From CAYTQK01 sp964439745 (GTDB taxonomy: Bacteria > Desulfobacterota > Desulfobacteria > Desulfobacterales > Desulfosudaceae), in the NCBI GenBank assembly GCA_964439745.1, contig CAYTQK010000009.1, positions 1 to 24,101 of the forward strand: 24,101 nucleotides of DNA. Direction: 5' to 3'. The position numbers and the translations under genes are program-made. Below, one piece after another: positions 16,415-23,496 of the stretch. The notes beneath the pieces are model-generated. The model had not been told where the DNA came from, did not search any database, and was given only the letters and a program-made list of their open reading frames with translations. Every line of letters begins with the position of its first letter. Position 1 is the stretch's first letter.

Positions 16415-17284
16415 TCAAATGCGCTCATAGACCGTCGGGCACCGCTGCTGTAAGGGCAGGCGCATGCCGCTCAGGGTCTCGGAGTGACCGATAAAAAGGT
16501 AGCCGCCTTTTTTTAAACAGTTGCAGCATTTTTTGAATAATTCTTCCTGAACCGGCCGCTCAAAGTAGATAATGACATTGCGGCAGAAGATCACGTCCTT
16601 GGTGCCCGGCCAGGAGAACTGTTCCATCAGGTTAAGGCGCCGGAAAGTGACCTTTTTTCGGAGTGCCGGCACGATCCGGACCTGCTTTTTGACGCGGTCC
16701 CGGCTTCTGAGCAGGCAATTTTTTTTTAGCTGGTGGGGCACCGCCTCCACCTTTGTTTCCGGGTAAATGGCCTGCCGGGCTTTTTCCAGAACCTGGTTGG
16801 AAATATCCGTTCCCAGAATATCAAAATTAAAATCCGGATGATTGGCCGCGAACTTGTCCAGGATCATGGCCAGGCTGTACGGTTCTTCACCGGTGGAGCA
16901 GCCCGCGCTCCAGACTGAGAAATTCCGGTTGCCCTGGTAGGCGGCCAGCCATTCCGGCAGAATTTCATCATAGAGCAGGTCGAAATGGGAAGGCTCTCGA
17001 AAAAAATCGGTCTTGTTGGTGGTGACCACGTCGATCATGTGGGGCACTTCCCGGTCCATTCCTTCCGGCGAAAACAGATATTCCTGGTACTCCCGGTAGC
17101 TGGTCATGTTCATGGCCCGCAACCGTTTGGTCAGGCGAGATTGCAGCATGATCTTCTTGGCCGGCGGCATCTTGATGCCGAATTCGGACTGGATGAATTC
17201 CCCGATGGTTTTAAATTCCTGGCTGGTCATCGGCGGCGGCGGCGTCCAGATCTGCCGTTCGGCCTGGTTTTTTTTTGCTTTCAT
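16415..17284 (-). CDS. cheR: CheR chemoreceptor methyltransferase
   Basis: A 289-residue CheR. The N-terminal helical domain (about 20-90) precedes TNKTDFFRE (89-97), the SAM-binding loop SAGCSTGEEPYS (126-137), the acidic GTDIS (158-162), CRNVIIYF (234-241) and GHSET (266-270), all family signatures. It methylates receptor glutamates using S-adenosylmethionine, countering CheB. The methyl-accepting protein encoded two genes upstream ends in a CheR-tether-like pentapeptide. ATG at 17284 has a weak GGGA site; an internal ATG at 17230 is possible and would drop an 18-residue basic and Pro-rich segment. The gene is separated from cheW by an unusual 171-base gap with a G-tract inverted repeat. 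Confidence 0.95.
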   Translation of the reverse strand: MKAKKNQAERQIWTPPPPMTSQEFKTIGEFIQSEFGIKMPPAKKIMLQSRLTKRLRAMNMTSYREYQEYLFSPEGMDREVPHMIDVVTTNKTDFFREPSHFDLLYDEILPEWLAAYQGNRNFSVWSAGCSTGEEPYSLAMILDKFAANHPDFNFDILGTDISNQVLEKARQAIYPETKVEAVPHQLKKNCLLRSRDRVKKQVRIVPALRKKVTFRRLNLMEQFSWPGTKDVIFCRNVIIYFERPVQEELFKKCCNCLKKGGYLFIGHSETLSGMRLPLQQRCPTVYERI

Positions 17285-17337
17285 GTTTCCCGTGTTCAGT
17301 CAAAAAAATATTCGTCCGTTTTTGGCCTGTTGGTAAG

Positions 17338-17426
17338 GCAGGACATTCCAGGGCCGGGAGAGGCACCGGGGGGAAGGGGGGGGGAGGGGGGGGATGGCGT
17401 CTCCCCCGGGCCCCAGAATGTCCTGC
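17338..17426. repeat. Inverted repeat flanking a G-tract between cheW and cheR
   Basis: GCAGGACATTC (17338-17348) and GAATGTCCTGC (17416-17426) are perfect 11-bp inverted copies. After a two-base mismatch, GGGCC in the left arm also pairs with GGCCC in the right arm, so the stem is about 16 pairs with an internal mismatch. The loop holds the G-tract listed separately. It sits in the 171-base gap between cheW and cheR, the longest inside the operon. No T-run follows directly in the direction of transcription. Confidence 0.7.
17368..17393 (+). other. G6-AA-G9-A-G8 tract, G-quadruplex candidate
   Basis: The plus strand reads six G, two A, nine G, one A, eight G. The middle run can be split into two, so four G-tracts of at least three are available, the minimum for an intramolecular quadruplex. 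The operon is transcribed from the other direction, so the G-rich strand is the template and the mRNA is C-rich. Such homopolymer runs are also prone to slippage. It lies in the loop of the surrounding inverted repeat. Confidence 0.7.
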
Positions 17427-17436
17427 GCACGTCCAG

Positions 17437-17455
17437 GCCGGTGAAAAATACCGGC
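17437..17455. repeat. Small hairpin immediately after cheW
   Basis: GCCGGT (17437-17442) and ACCGGC (17450-17455) form a perfect 6-bp stem with a 7-base loop, directly next to the cheW stop codon at 17456-17458. No T-run follows on the minus strand, so it may slow RNA decay or weaken read-through to cheR rather than end transcription. Confidence 0.5.
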
Positions 17456-17962
17456 TTACACTTTCTCCTCTTCTTTTTCCTGGTGCATCTCGGCCAGCAT
17501 GGACAATTCATCCATGGAAAAGATTGACTGGATATCCAGGAGAATGACAAAATGATTGGCCAGCTTGGCGATTCCCTGAATAAAGCGGGTGTCGATGCGG
17601 CTGCCCAGCCGCGGCGAAGCCTCAATCTGTTCCGGCGGAATGTCCAGCACCTCTTGGACGCCGTCCACCAGGGCGCCCATGGTGGAGGTTTCTCCTTCCA
17701 CCTCCAATTCCACGATGATAATGCAGGTGTTGACGGTCTGTTCGGCCGCGGTCAGGCCGAACTTGCGCCGCAGGTCCACCACCGGTACCACGTGTCCCCG
17801 GACATTGATCACCCCGCGCATGAATTCGGCCGTCATGGGTACCTTGGTGACGGGCGTATACTCCAGTACCTCCCGCACCAGTTGGATGTTGAGTCCGTAC
17901 AGCTCTTCATCCAGATGAAAGGTCAAATAGGTGTTGTTTTGTAAATCCTGCGTGTCATTCAT
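17456..17962 (-). CDS. cheW: CheW coupling protein
   Basis: A 168-residue single CheW domain: YLTFHLDEELYGLNI, the core GVINVRGHVVPVVDLRRKFG, and GALVDGVQEVLDI followed by FIQGIAKL. CheW links chemoreceptors to the P5 domain of CheA in the signalling array. The C-terminus is acidic and Lys-rich (HQEKEEEKV), a short extension. ATG at 17962 has GGAGG seven bases upstream, a better choice than the in-frame start at 18004, which would almost touch the receptor gene. It follows the receptor gene by 48 bases. Confidence 0.94.
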   Translation of the reverse strand: MNDTQDLQNNTYLTFHLDEELYGLNIQLVREVLEYTPVTKVPMTAEFMRGVINVRGHVVPVVDLRRKFGLTAAEQTVNTCIIIVELEVEGETSTMGALVDGVQEVLDIPPEQIEASPRLGSRIDTRFIQGIAKLANHFVILLDIQSIFSMDELSMLAEMHQEKEEEKV

Positions 17963-18010
17963 AATATTTCCTCCAATCAGATGGATGGAACGTCTGGATT
18001 CCATGATAGG

Positions 18011-20104
18011 TTAAAACTGTTCAAAGTCCTGATCGGTGGCGTCTTCAACACCCATTTCCAGTGCCTTGTAGCTGGTCTCCTCCTGATGATGGTCCTTGGC
18101 CGTTTGCTGGGACTGCTGGTTGAACCGGTTGGCAGGCTTTCTGGCCCTCGCTTCTTTCCAATGGCCCTGCTGACCGTGCGGTTGAAACAGCTTCTGCTGA
18201 GTCTGTTGTTTTTTCAGGCCGTTGTTATCCACCTTGAAGAAGCTCATGGTGCTCTGCAGCTGCTGGGCCTGGCTGGTCAATTCCTGGGCAGTCGAGGAGA
18301 CCTCCTCGGCCGAAGAGGCGTTCTGCTGCACCACCTGGTCGAGCTGCTGAATGGCCCGGTTGATCTGGTCGGCGCCCGAGGTCTGCTCCCGGGAAGCGGC
18401 GCTGATCTCCTGGACCAGTTCGGCCGTCTTGCGGATGTCCGGCACCATTTTTTCCAGCATCTGTCCGGCCTTTTCAGCCACGTCCACGCTGCTGGAGGAG
18501 CGTTCGCCGATCTCCTTGGCCGCTTCGCCGCTGCGTTCGGCTAGTTTGCGTACCTCGGCCGCCACCACGGCAAAGCCCTTGCCGGCTTCCCCGGCCCGGG
18601 CCGCCTCGATGGCGGCATTTAGGGCCAGCAGGTTGGTCTGGCGGGCGATCTCCTCGATAATGGAGATCTTGTCGGCAATGTCCTTCATGGCCCGGACCGT
18701 GTCCTGGACCTGGCGGCCGCCTTCCTCGGCGTCCTGGGCCGCCTGGCGGGAGATTTTTTCCGTCTCGGTGGCGTTGTCGGCGTTCTGGTTGATGTTGGAG
18801 CCCATCTGCTCCATGCTGGAGGTGACCTCTTCCAGGTTGGAGGCCTGTTCAGTGGAACCCTGGGAGAGTTCTTCCGAAGAAGAGCTCATCTCTTCGCTGC
18901 CCGAGGCGACATTGTCCGCGGCCGCCTGGACCTCGGCCACCACGCTTTGCAGCTTGGCGGCCATCTCTTTCAAGGCCTCGGCCAGCTGGCCGATCTCGTC
19001 TTTCTGGTCCACCTCGATGGTGGCCGTCAGATCCCCACGGGCGATGGTTTGGGCGAACTCCACGCCCTTGATGACCGGGCCGGTGATACCCTTGGTCAGG
19101 ATAAAGGAAAGGACAATGCCCACGACCATGGCAAAGAGCAGCCCGAAAATCATGGTGCTCAGGCTGGACTGGGACATGTCCGCCCCCTCTTTGGAAAAGG
19201 TCTGGGTGGCGGCAATGCCGGCCTCGGCGGTTTCCTCGGAGCCGTTTAGGACCACCATGGCGGCGTCTAACCGCTGGGCGGCGATTTCTTCCCGGTCAAG
19301 CCAGGCGGCCAGAAAGGATTCCATGGCCGCTTGATAGGCCTGGCCGTTTTCCTCGGTGTTGTCAATGCGTTTGAGGTCATCTTCTTCCTGGGTAATGGGG
19401 CGCAGTTGGGCATATTTTTCGTCCAGTTTTTCAAATTCCGCGATGGCCGCCCGCATGGTTTCCGGGCTGCGGGTGGCCTGGGCCTTGAAATTGTTCACCC
19501 GGGCGTTGTTGCCGATGTCGATGACGTCGTTGACCAGGGTGATTTTCCGCAGGCGCTCCTGCAGGGCCTCTGCCGAGGCACCCTGCTGGGCCTCCTGGTA
19601 GTGCATCTCTTCCTGATGGGTCAGGAACTCGCTGCAGTTTTCCAGGAACTTGGCCGCGGTTTCATCCATCTGGTTCCGGGCGGTATCGAGTTTTTTGTTG
19701 TCCGCGATGGTTTCGTCCACGTATTTTTCGTAGGTATCCACGGCTTCTTGAATTTCGTCCGCCTGTTCTCCCAGGACCACCAGTTGGGTGGATTTCTGGA
19801 CCAGTTCCCGGGCGTCATCCAGGTAGGTGTGGACTTCTTTCAAGTAGTCCCGGCCCTGCTGGAGAAACGTTTCGTCTTCGGTATAGCCGTACCCCCGCAT
19901 GGCAAACATGGCCAGCAGGGAGTTGCGTTCGATCTTATTGGCCAGCTCGACTTCGGGAACGTATTCGTTGATCAGCAGATTCGAGTTCTTGGAGATGTTG
20001 GAAAAATTAATGATGGCCAGAATGCCCAGGGCCGCCGCGATCAGCAGGATGGCTCCGCTGCCGCCCATGAGTTTGGCGCCGATTTTGAGGTCTTTGAAGC
20101 TCAT
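18011..20104 (-). CDS. Methyl-accepting chemotaxis protein with HBM-like sensor and CheR-tether tail
   Basis: A 697-residue transmembrane receptor. TM1 (about 10-33) and TM2 (about 316-338) enclose an all-helical periplasmic domain of about 280 residues, long enough for a helical bimodular (HBM) type sensor. A HAMP domain follows (339-391), then the cytoplasmic signalling domain (392-620) with the conserved tip ARQTNLLALNAAIEAARAG (487-505) and candidate methylation helices around SGSEEMSSS (401-409) and SSAEEVSS (597-604). A hydrophilic Gln/Lys-rich linker (about 625-690) ends in DFEQF (693-697), which fits the x-aromatic-x-x-aromatic form of the NWETF-type pentapeptide that tethers CheR or CheB. 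ATG at 20104 has GGGGAGG six bases upstream. Lying between cheA and cheW, it is probably the dedicated receptor of this system; the ligand is unknown. Confidence 0.93.
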   Translation of the reverse strand: MSFKDLKIGAKLMGGSGAILLIAAALGILAIINFSNISKNSNLLINEYVPEVELANKIERNSLLAMFAMRGYGYTEDETFLQQGRDYLKEVHTYLDDARELVQKSTQLVVLGEQADEIQEAVDTYEKYVDETIADNKKLDTARNQMDETAAKFLENCSEFLTHQEEMHYQEAQQGASAEALQERLRKITLVNDVIDIGNNARVNNFKAQATRSPETMRAAIAEFEKLDEKYAQLRPITQEEDDLKRIDNTEENGQAYQAAMESFLAAWLDREEIAAQRLDAAMVVLNGSEETAEAGIAATQTFSKEGADMSQSSLSTMIFGLLFAMVVGIVLSFILTKGITGPVIKGVEFAQTIARGDLTATIEVDQKDEIGQLAEALKEMAAKLQSVVAEVQAAADNVASGSEEMSSSSEELSQGSTEQASNLEEVTSSMEQMGSNINQNADNATETEKISRQAAQDAEEGGRQVQDTVRAMKDIADKISIIEEIARQTNLLALNAAIEAARAGEAGKGFAVVAAEVRKLAERSGEAAKEIGERSSSSVDVAEKAGQMLEKMVPDIRKTAELVQEISAASREQTSGADQINRAIQQLDQVVQQNASSAEEVSSTAQELTSQAQQLQSTMSFFKVDNNGLKKQQTQQKLFQPHGQQGHWKEARARKPANRFNQQSQQTAKDHHQEETSYKALEMGVEDATDQDFEQF

Positions 20105-20160
20105 GAGAATCCTCCCCGAAAATTGTTGTTTTGTGTTTTACTTCCCTTGCTGTTGATCTA

Positions 20161-22239
20161 TCAGGTCTGTTCCCGGGCCTTTAGTACCAGGGGTTCCACG
20201 TCCAGGATCAAGGCCAGGCTGCCGTCGCCCTGGATGGTGGCCCCGGACAGCCCCTGGACATCCTTGTAGGTCTCGCCCAGGTTTTTGATGACGGCCTGCT
20301 GCAGGCCAACCACCTCGTCTACGATCAGGCCGACCAATTGTTTGTCGGCGGCCACGATGACCACCTGCTCCCGGTCCGGCCGCTGCCCGTTGATGGAAAA
20401 CCACTCCCGCAGGCTGAGAAAGGGCACCAGCTGGTCACGCAGGTTTATAAACCGGCCCTGGTGGTGGTCCCGGTCCCGGCCTGGTTTTTGCTGGCCGTCC
20501 AGCTCCAGGCATTCACTGACCACGCCCAGGGGAACGATGAAATATTCCCGGCCAATGCGGACCCGGAGCCCGTCAATGATGGCCAGGGTCAGGGGCAGGG
20601 TAATGCGCACCGCGGTGCCCTGCCCCTTGTCGCTGGTTACCCGGACCTTGCCCCGCAGGGCAGTGATGTTCTGCTTGACCACGTCCATGCCCACACCCCG
20701 GCCGGACATGTCGCTGACCTTCTCGGCCGTGGAAAAACCCGGTTCAAAGATAAGGTTGAGCAGTTCCTTGTCGGTCAGGCTGTTGTCCGGGGCGAGCAGC
20801 CCCTTTTCCAGGGCCCGGTCCCGGACGACAGCCGGGTCGATGCCCCGGCCGTCGTCCCGGATGGTGATGACCACGTTGCCGCCGGAATGTTCGGCCGCAA
20901 AGACGATGCGGCCCTGGCGGGGTTTGCCCGCTGCCTGTCGTTCCGCCGGGGACTCGATGCCGTGGTCGATGCTGTTGCGCAGCAAATGCACCAGGGGGTC
21001 GTCCAGCCGCTCGATGACGGTCTTGTCCAGTTCGGTGGCCGCGCCCTCGGTGATCAGGTCAACCTGTTTGCCCTCGCGGCCGGACAAATCCCAGACCACC
21101 CGCTTGAACTTGCCGAAGCTGGAGCCGATGGGCAACATGCGGATGTCCAGGGTGTTCTCCCGCAGGTCATTGCTGAGGCGCTCGATGGTCTCGGCGATTT
21201 CCATCAGGCCGGCGTCGGCTTTCTGCTCGGCCAGGCGGGACAGACGGGTTTGGGCGATGACCAGCTCGCCCACCAGGTTGACCAGCTGGTCCAGCTTGGC
21301 CGCCGGCACCCGCATGCTGGAGATGGACCTGGCGGCCGGGCTGGTGGGCCGGGAGGGCCGGTCAGCGGCCGGATCTGTCCCGGTTTTGTTCGTGGCCGTC
21401 GCGGCGGCCGGCACCGCCGCGGCGAATTGCTCTCGCAGGCTGACTAAGTCCGTCTCCTGGTCGGCAGACAGGCACTTGCTCAGCTCGTCAAAAGCCGGGT
21501 CTTCCTGTCCGTATGGGATTTCCTGTCCGAGACATTCGATGGCCAGCTCACAATCGTTTTCCACGAAGATAAACACGTCCCGGATAATGTTTTCCGGTTT
21601 ATCCGTGGCCAGGAGGATGTCCCACCAAGTGTAGCAGGCTTCCGGATCCAGTTCCTCCAGCAGCGGTATCGCCTCCAGATGGGCGATGATACGGGTGGTG
21701 CCCAACCCCTGTAGTTCATCCAGCAGAAAGAGCGGGTTGTTGCCGGTGCGGAAAATATCCCGGCCGGGTTGGAAACGGATATGGTAGGCATTCCAGGAGG
21801 ACTCTTTTTCCTTGTCGGCTTCTTCCTGCTCCTCGCCCGGGGAAGACTGGTCGCGGTCGTCGGCCGGGGCCATTTGCCGGAAGGCCGTTATCAGGTCTTT
21901 GAGCGTGGCCGGGGCCACCGCGTCGGGGTCGTCCACCAGCAGTTGAATTTGATCCTTGGCCGCCAGGGTCAGTTCCACCAGGTGATTGTTAACACCGGCC
22001 CGGCCGTTGCGTATATGATCAAAGACGCTTTCCATCTCATGAGCCAGTTCAGAGAGCTGCTCAAAGCCGAACATGGCGCCGGAACCCTTGAGGGTGTGCA
22101 GGGCCCGGAAGGTGCGATGAATCAGCTCGGGGTCGGCCGGATTCCGAGCCAGTTCCACCAGGGTGTTCTCCAGTTCGGGAAGCAGATCTTCCCGGGCCTC
22201 TTCGATAAATGCCTGTCTGCCTCGGTTCTCTTTTGTCAT
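20161..22239 (-). CDS. cheA: CheA chemotaxis histidine kinase
   Basis: A 692-residue CheA with all five regions: P1 HPt domain (1-120) with phospho-acceptor His48 in ALHTLKGSG; a P2-like response-regulator docking region (about 150-250, starting YHIRFQPGRDIF); P3 dimerisation helices (about 305-370); P4 ATPase domain (about 375-550) with LLRNSIDHGIE, DDGRGID and GRGVGMDVV; and a CheW-like P5 domain (about 550-690). It autophosphorylates on His48 under receptor control and passes phosphate to CheY-type receivers and CheB. Acidic and Ala/Pro-rich linkers separate P1 from P2 and P2 from P3. ATG at 22239 has only a weak ribosome site. It follows the STAS gene by 79 bases and precedes the receptor gene by 56. 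Confidence 0.95.
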   Translation of the reverse strand: MTKENRGRQAFIEEAREDLLPELENTLVELARNPADPELIHRTFRALHTLKGSGAMFGFEQLSELAHEMESVFDHIRNGRAGVNNHLVELTLAAKDQIQLLVDDPDAVAPATLKDLITAFRQMAPADDRDQSSPGEEQEEADKEKESSWNAYHIRFQPGRDIFRTGNNPLFLLDELQGLGTTRIIAHLEAIPLLEELDPEACYTWWDILLATDKPENIIRDVFIFVENDCELAIECLGQEIPYGQEDPAFDELSKCLSADQETDLVSLREQFAAAVPAAATATNKTGTDPAADRPSRPTSPAARSISSMRVPAAKLDQLVNLVGELVIAQTRLSRLAEQKADAGLMEIAETIERLSNDLRENTLDIRMLPIGSSFGKFKRVVWDLSGREGKQVDLITEGAATELDKTVIERLDDPLVHLLRNSIDHGIESPAERQAAGKPRQGRIVFAAEHSGGNVVITIRDDGRGIDPAVVRDRALEKGLLAPDNSLTDKELLNLIFEPGFSTAEKVSDMSGRGVGMDVVKQNITALRGKVRVTSDKGQGTAVRITLPLTLAIIDGLRVRIGREYFIVPLGVVSECLELDGQQKPGRDRDHHQGRFINLRDQLVPFLSLREWFSINGQRPDREQVVIVAADKQLVGLIVDEVVGLQQAVIKNLGETYKDVQGLSGATIQGDGSLALILDVEPLVLKAREQT

Positions 22240-22318
22240 GGTCTTTGCATCTTTCGTTACCGAATCGGCCTGCTTATCGCACCGTCGCGGCCGTGATTTT
22301 TGACTTGTGCCGGCCTGG

Positions 22319-22657
22319 TCATTGGGAGATGCTCTCTTCCTGGTTGTCGAAAAGCGCGCTTTTCAGCGGGCATTCAACAAAAACGCAGTCAGCGCAAGCG
22401 GCTGAAAGGCCGGTTTTATGGAACTGGCTGACAATGGTCGGAGCAAGAGCGTGCCGCAGCACCATTCGTTTATGCAGACGGCTAAAGCTGCGGCAGGCGG
22501 CGCAGATCAACTGGAAAAAGGACAGGTCGCAGCGGCCGGTGGTGGACAGGTCCACTTCCACCCGCTCTTCGGCGCTGTTCAGGTGATACCGCAGCAGCTG
22601 GTGCAGTTCCCCGGCCCGGTTGACCCGGCAGTCGCCGTGCAGAATAATTTCCGCCAT
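22319..22657 (-). CDS. STAS-domain protein with two CxxC motifs
   Basis: A 112-residue single STAS domain of the SpoIIAA/anti-anti-sigma fold: VEVDLSTTGRCDLSFFQLI corresponds to the strand-loop-helix that in SpoIIAA carries the phosphorylated Ser; Ser46 in CDLS stands in that position. STAS proteins are protein-protein switches; small ones occur in chemosensory gene clusters, where the role is unclear. It has seven cysteines, including C52-x2-C55 and C88-x2-C91, which is unusual for the family and could point to metal or redox sensing. ATG at 22657 has AAGGGG upstream. It is the second gene of the operon, 11 bases after the receiver-like gene and 79 before cheA. Confidence 0.85.
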   Translation of the reverse strand: MAEIILHGDCRVNRAGELHQLLRYHLNSAEERVEVDLSTTGRCDLSFFQLICAACRSFSRLHKRMVLRHALAPTIVSQFHKTGLSAACADCVFVECPLKSALFDNQEESISQ

Positions 22658-22668
22658 GATGGATCCCC

Positions 22669-23106
22669 TTATGACTCAAAAAGTTTGCTGGTCGCTGTCC
22701 GTCCGGCTTCCCCGATCCGGGTGTTGTGGCCGGCCTGTTTCTCCCGGAAGGCCAGCCGGTTTTTCAGCACGGAAATAATGGTGTTGTAGTTCTCACCGAA
22801 GGTCATGTAACGCGGGTATAACTGAAGCAGTTTTTCGATATGTTTGTCGGAAGTGATGTCATGCAGCACCAGCACCACGCTCAGATCTTTGAGATCATCC
22901 TTGTGATCGAGCAACTGCGTAATGGGGGAGTCGGCGCAGACATGGACAATCAGGATGTCGATATCAAAGGTGGATGCCTGGATGCGCTGCCCCAACTCTT
23001 CCAGGGTATACAGGGCCTGCAGATTCTGGGGCAAGCTGGTTTCGATCATTTTTTTCAAGCCATTGGCTTTATGAAAGGGCTGGCATAAATTCAGGTACAG
23101 GATCAT
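22669..23106 (-). CDS. Uncharacterised receiver-like (pseudo-receiver) protein
   Basis: A 145-residue protein I do not recognise by family. The pattern of strands and helices fits a receiver fold: MILYLNL at strand 1, DIDILIVHV at strand 3, LSVVLVLHD at strand 4, RYMTFGENYNTIISVL at strand 5 and helix 5. The active-site residues are absent: Asn-Leu in place of the acidic pair, His55 at the acceptor position and Thr-Phe in place of Lys-Pro. If this reading is right it is a non-phosphorylated partner, perhaps docking to CheA or the STAS protein. ATG at 23106 has AGAGGA six to seven bases upstream and lies about 28 bases after the predicted sigma-54 start, so it is first in the operon. The Gly/Lys-rich C-terminal 25 residues look disordered. 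Confidence 0.7.
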   Translation of the reverse strand: MILYLNLCQPFHKANGLKKMIETSLPQNLQALYTLEELGQRIQASTFDIDILIVHVCADSPITQLLDHKDDLKDLSVVLVLHDITSDKHIEKLLQLYPRYMTFGENYNTIISVLKNRLAFREKQAGHNTRIGEAGRTATSKLFES

Positions 23107-23145
23107 TTTTTATCCTCTGGGTCGCTGGTTCTTTTCGGAGACAAC

Positions 23146-23160
23146 GCAAGGATCGTGCCA
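23146..23160 (-). promoter_or_regulatory. Sigma-54 (RpoN) -24/-12 promoter of the chemosensory operon
   Basis: Minus strand TGGCACG-ATCC-TTGC matches the consensus TGGCACG-N4-TTGC exactly, including GG and GC separated by 10 bases. Transcription would begin near 23134, about 28 bases before ATG at 23106. The downstream AGAGGA ribosome site fits. The neighbouring gene encodes the kind of AAA+ activator that such promoters require. Confidence 0.85.
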
Positions 23161-23190
23161 GAAGAATAGTTTTGGTGTAAAGTTCAGTAA

Positions 23191-23203
23191 AATCAATTAG
23201 TAA
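23191..23203. promoter_or_regulatory. Possible IHF site upstream of the sigma-54 promoter
   Basis: AATCAATTAGTAA fits the IHF consensus WATCAA-N4-TTR with one mismatch and lies in an AT-rich stretch 30-57 bases upstream of the -24 element, between promoter and the inverted repeat at 23340. IHF commonly bends DNA between activator site and sigma-54 promoter. The match is short and could be chance. Confidence 0.3.
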
Positions 23204-23339
23204 ATAGATCTGAAGGAGAAGCCGGCGGATGTCGAGCCAATTCCAGGCCCACCGCAAAAAATAGCCGGAAGAAGTAAATAAAATCTGTATAAATAAAGGG
23301 TTAAAAACCGAGAAGGAGAAAGTGCGGAGTCTTTTTGGG

Positions 23340-23378
23340 GTCCAACCAGACGGGAATGGTTTTCCTACCGGATTGGAC
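23340..23378. promoter_or_regulatory. Imperfect inverted repeat, candidate activator-binding site
   Basis: Two 18-base arms (23340-23357 and 23361-23378) match at 12 of 18 positions as inverted copies, with GTCCAA/TTGGAC at the outer ends and GGAA/TTCC near a 3-base centre. It is about 205-245 bases upstream of the predicted sigma-54 start, a usual distance for an enhancer. Binding by the neighbouring regulator is inference. Confidence 0.4.
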
Positions 23379-23496
23379 GGGGCGGCAGATGGAAAAATGG
23401 CATCTGGCGGGAGGAAGGAGAAGCAGGGGTGTGGACCGGTGACTGGTTACAGTGAGAATCTAAAATTTTACCTTGGACCTGGCGGCGGAGGCAGGA

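Larger units (their letters stand above)
23107..23496. other. 390-base gene-free regulatory region upstream of the chemosensory operon
   Basis: No convincing gene was found; a plus-strand frame at 23322-23519 has no ribosome site or family resemblance and runs into the regulator gene. The region holds the -24/-12 promoter (23146-23160), an IHF-like match (23191-23203), AT-rich stretches around 23161-23220 and 23275-23310, and an 18-base imperfect inverted repeat (23340-23378). No intrinsic terminator with a T-run is evident after the regulator gene, so read-through into the operon is possible. Confidence 0.7.
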
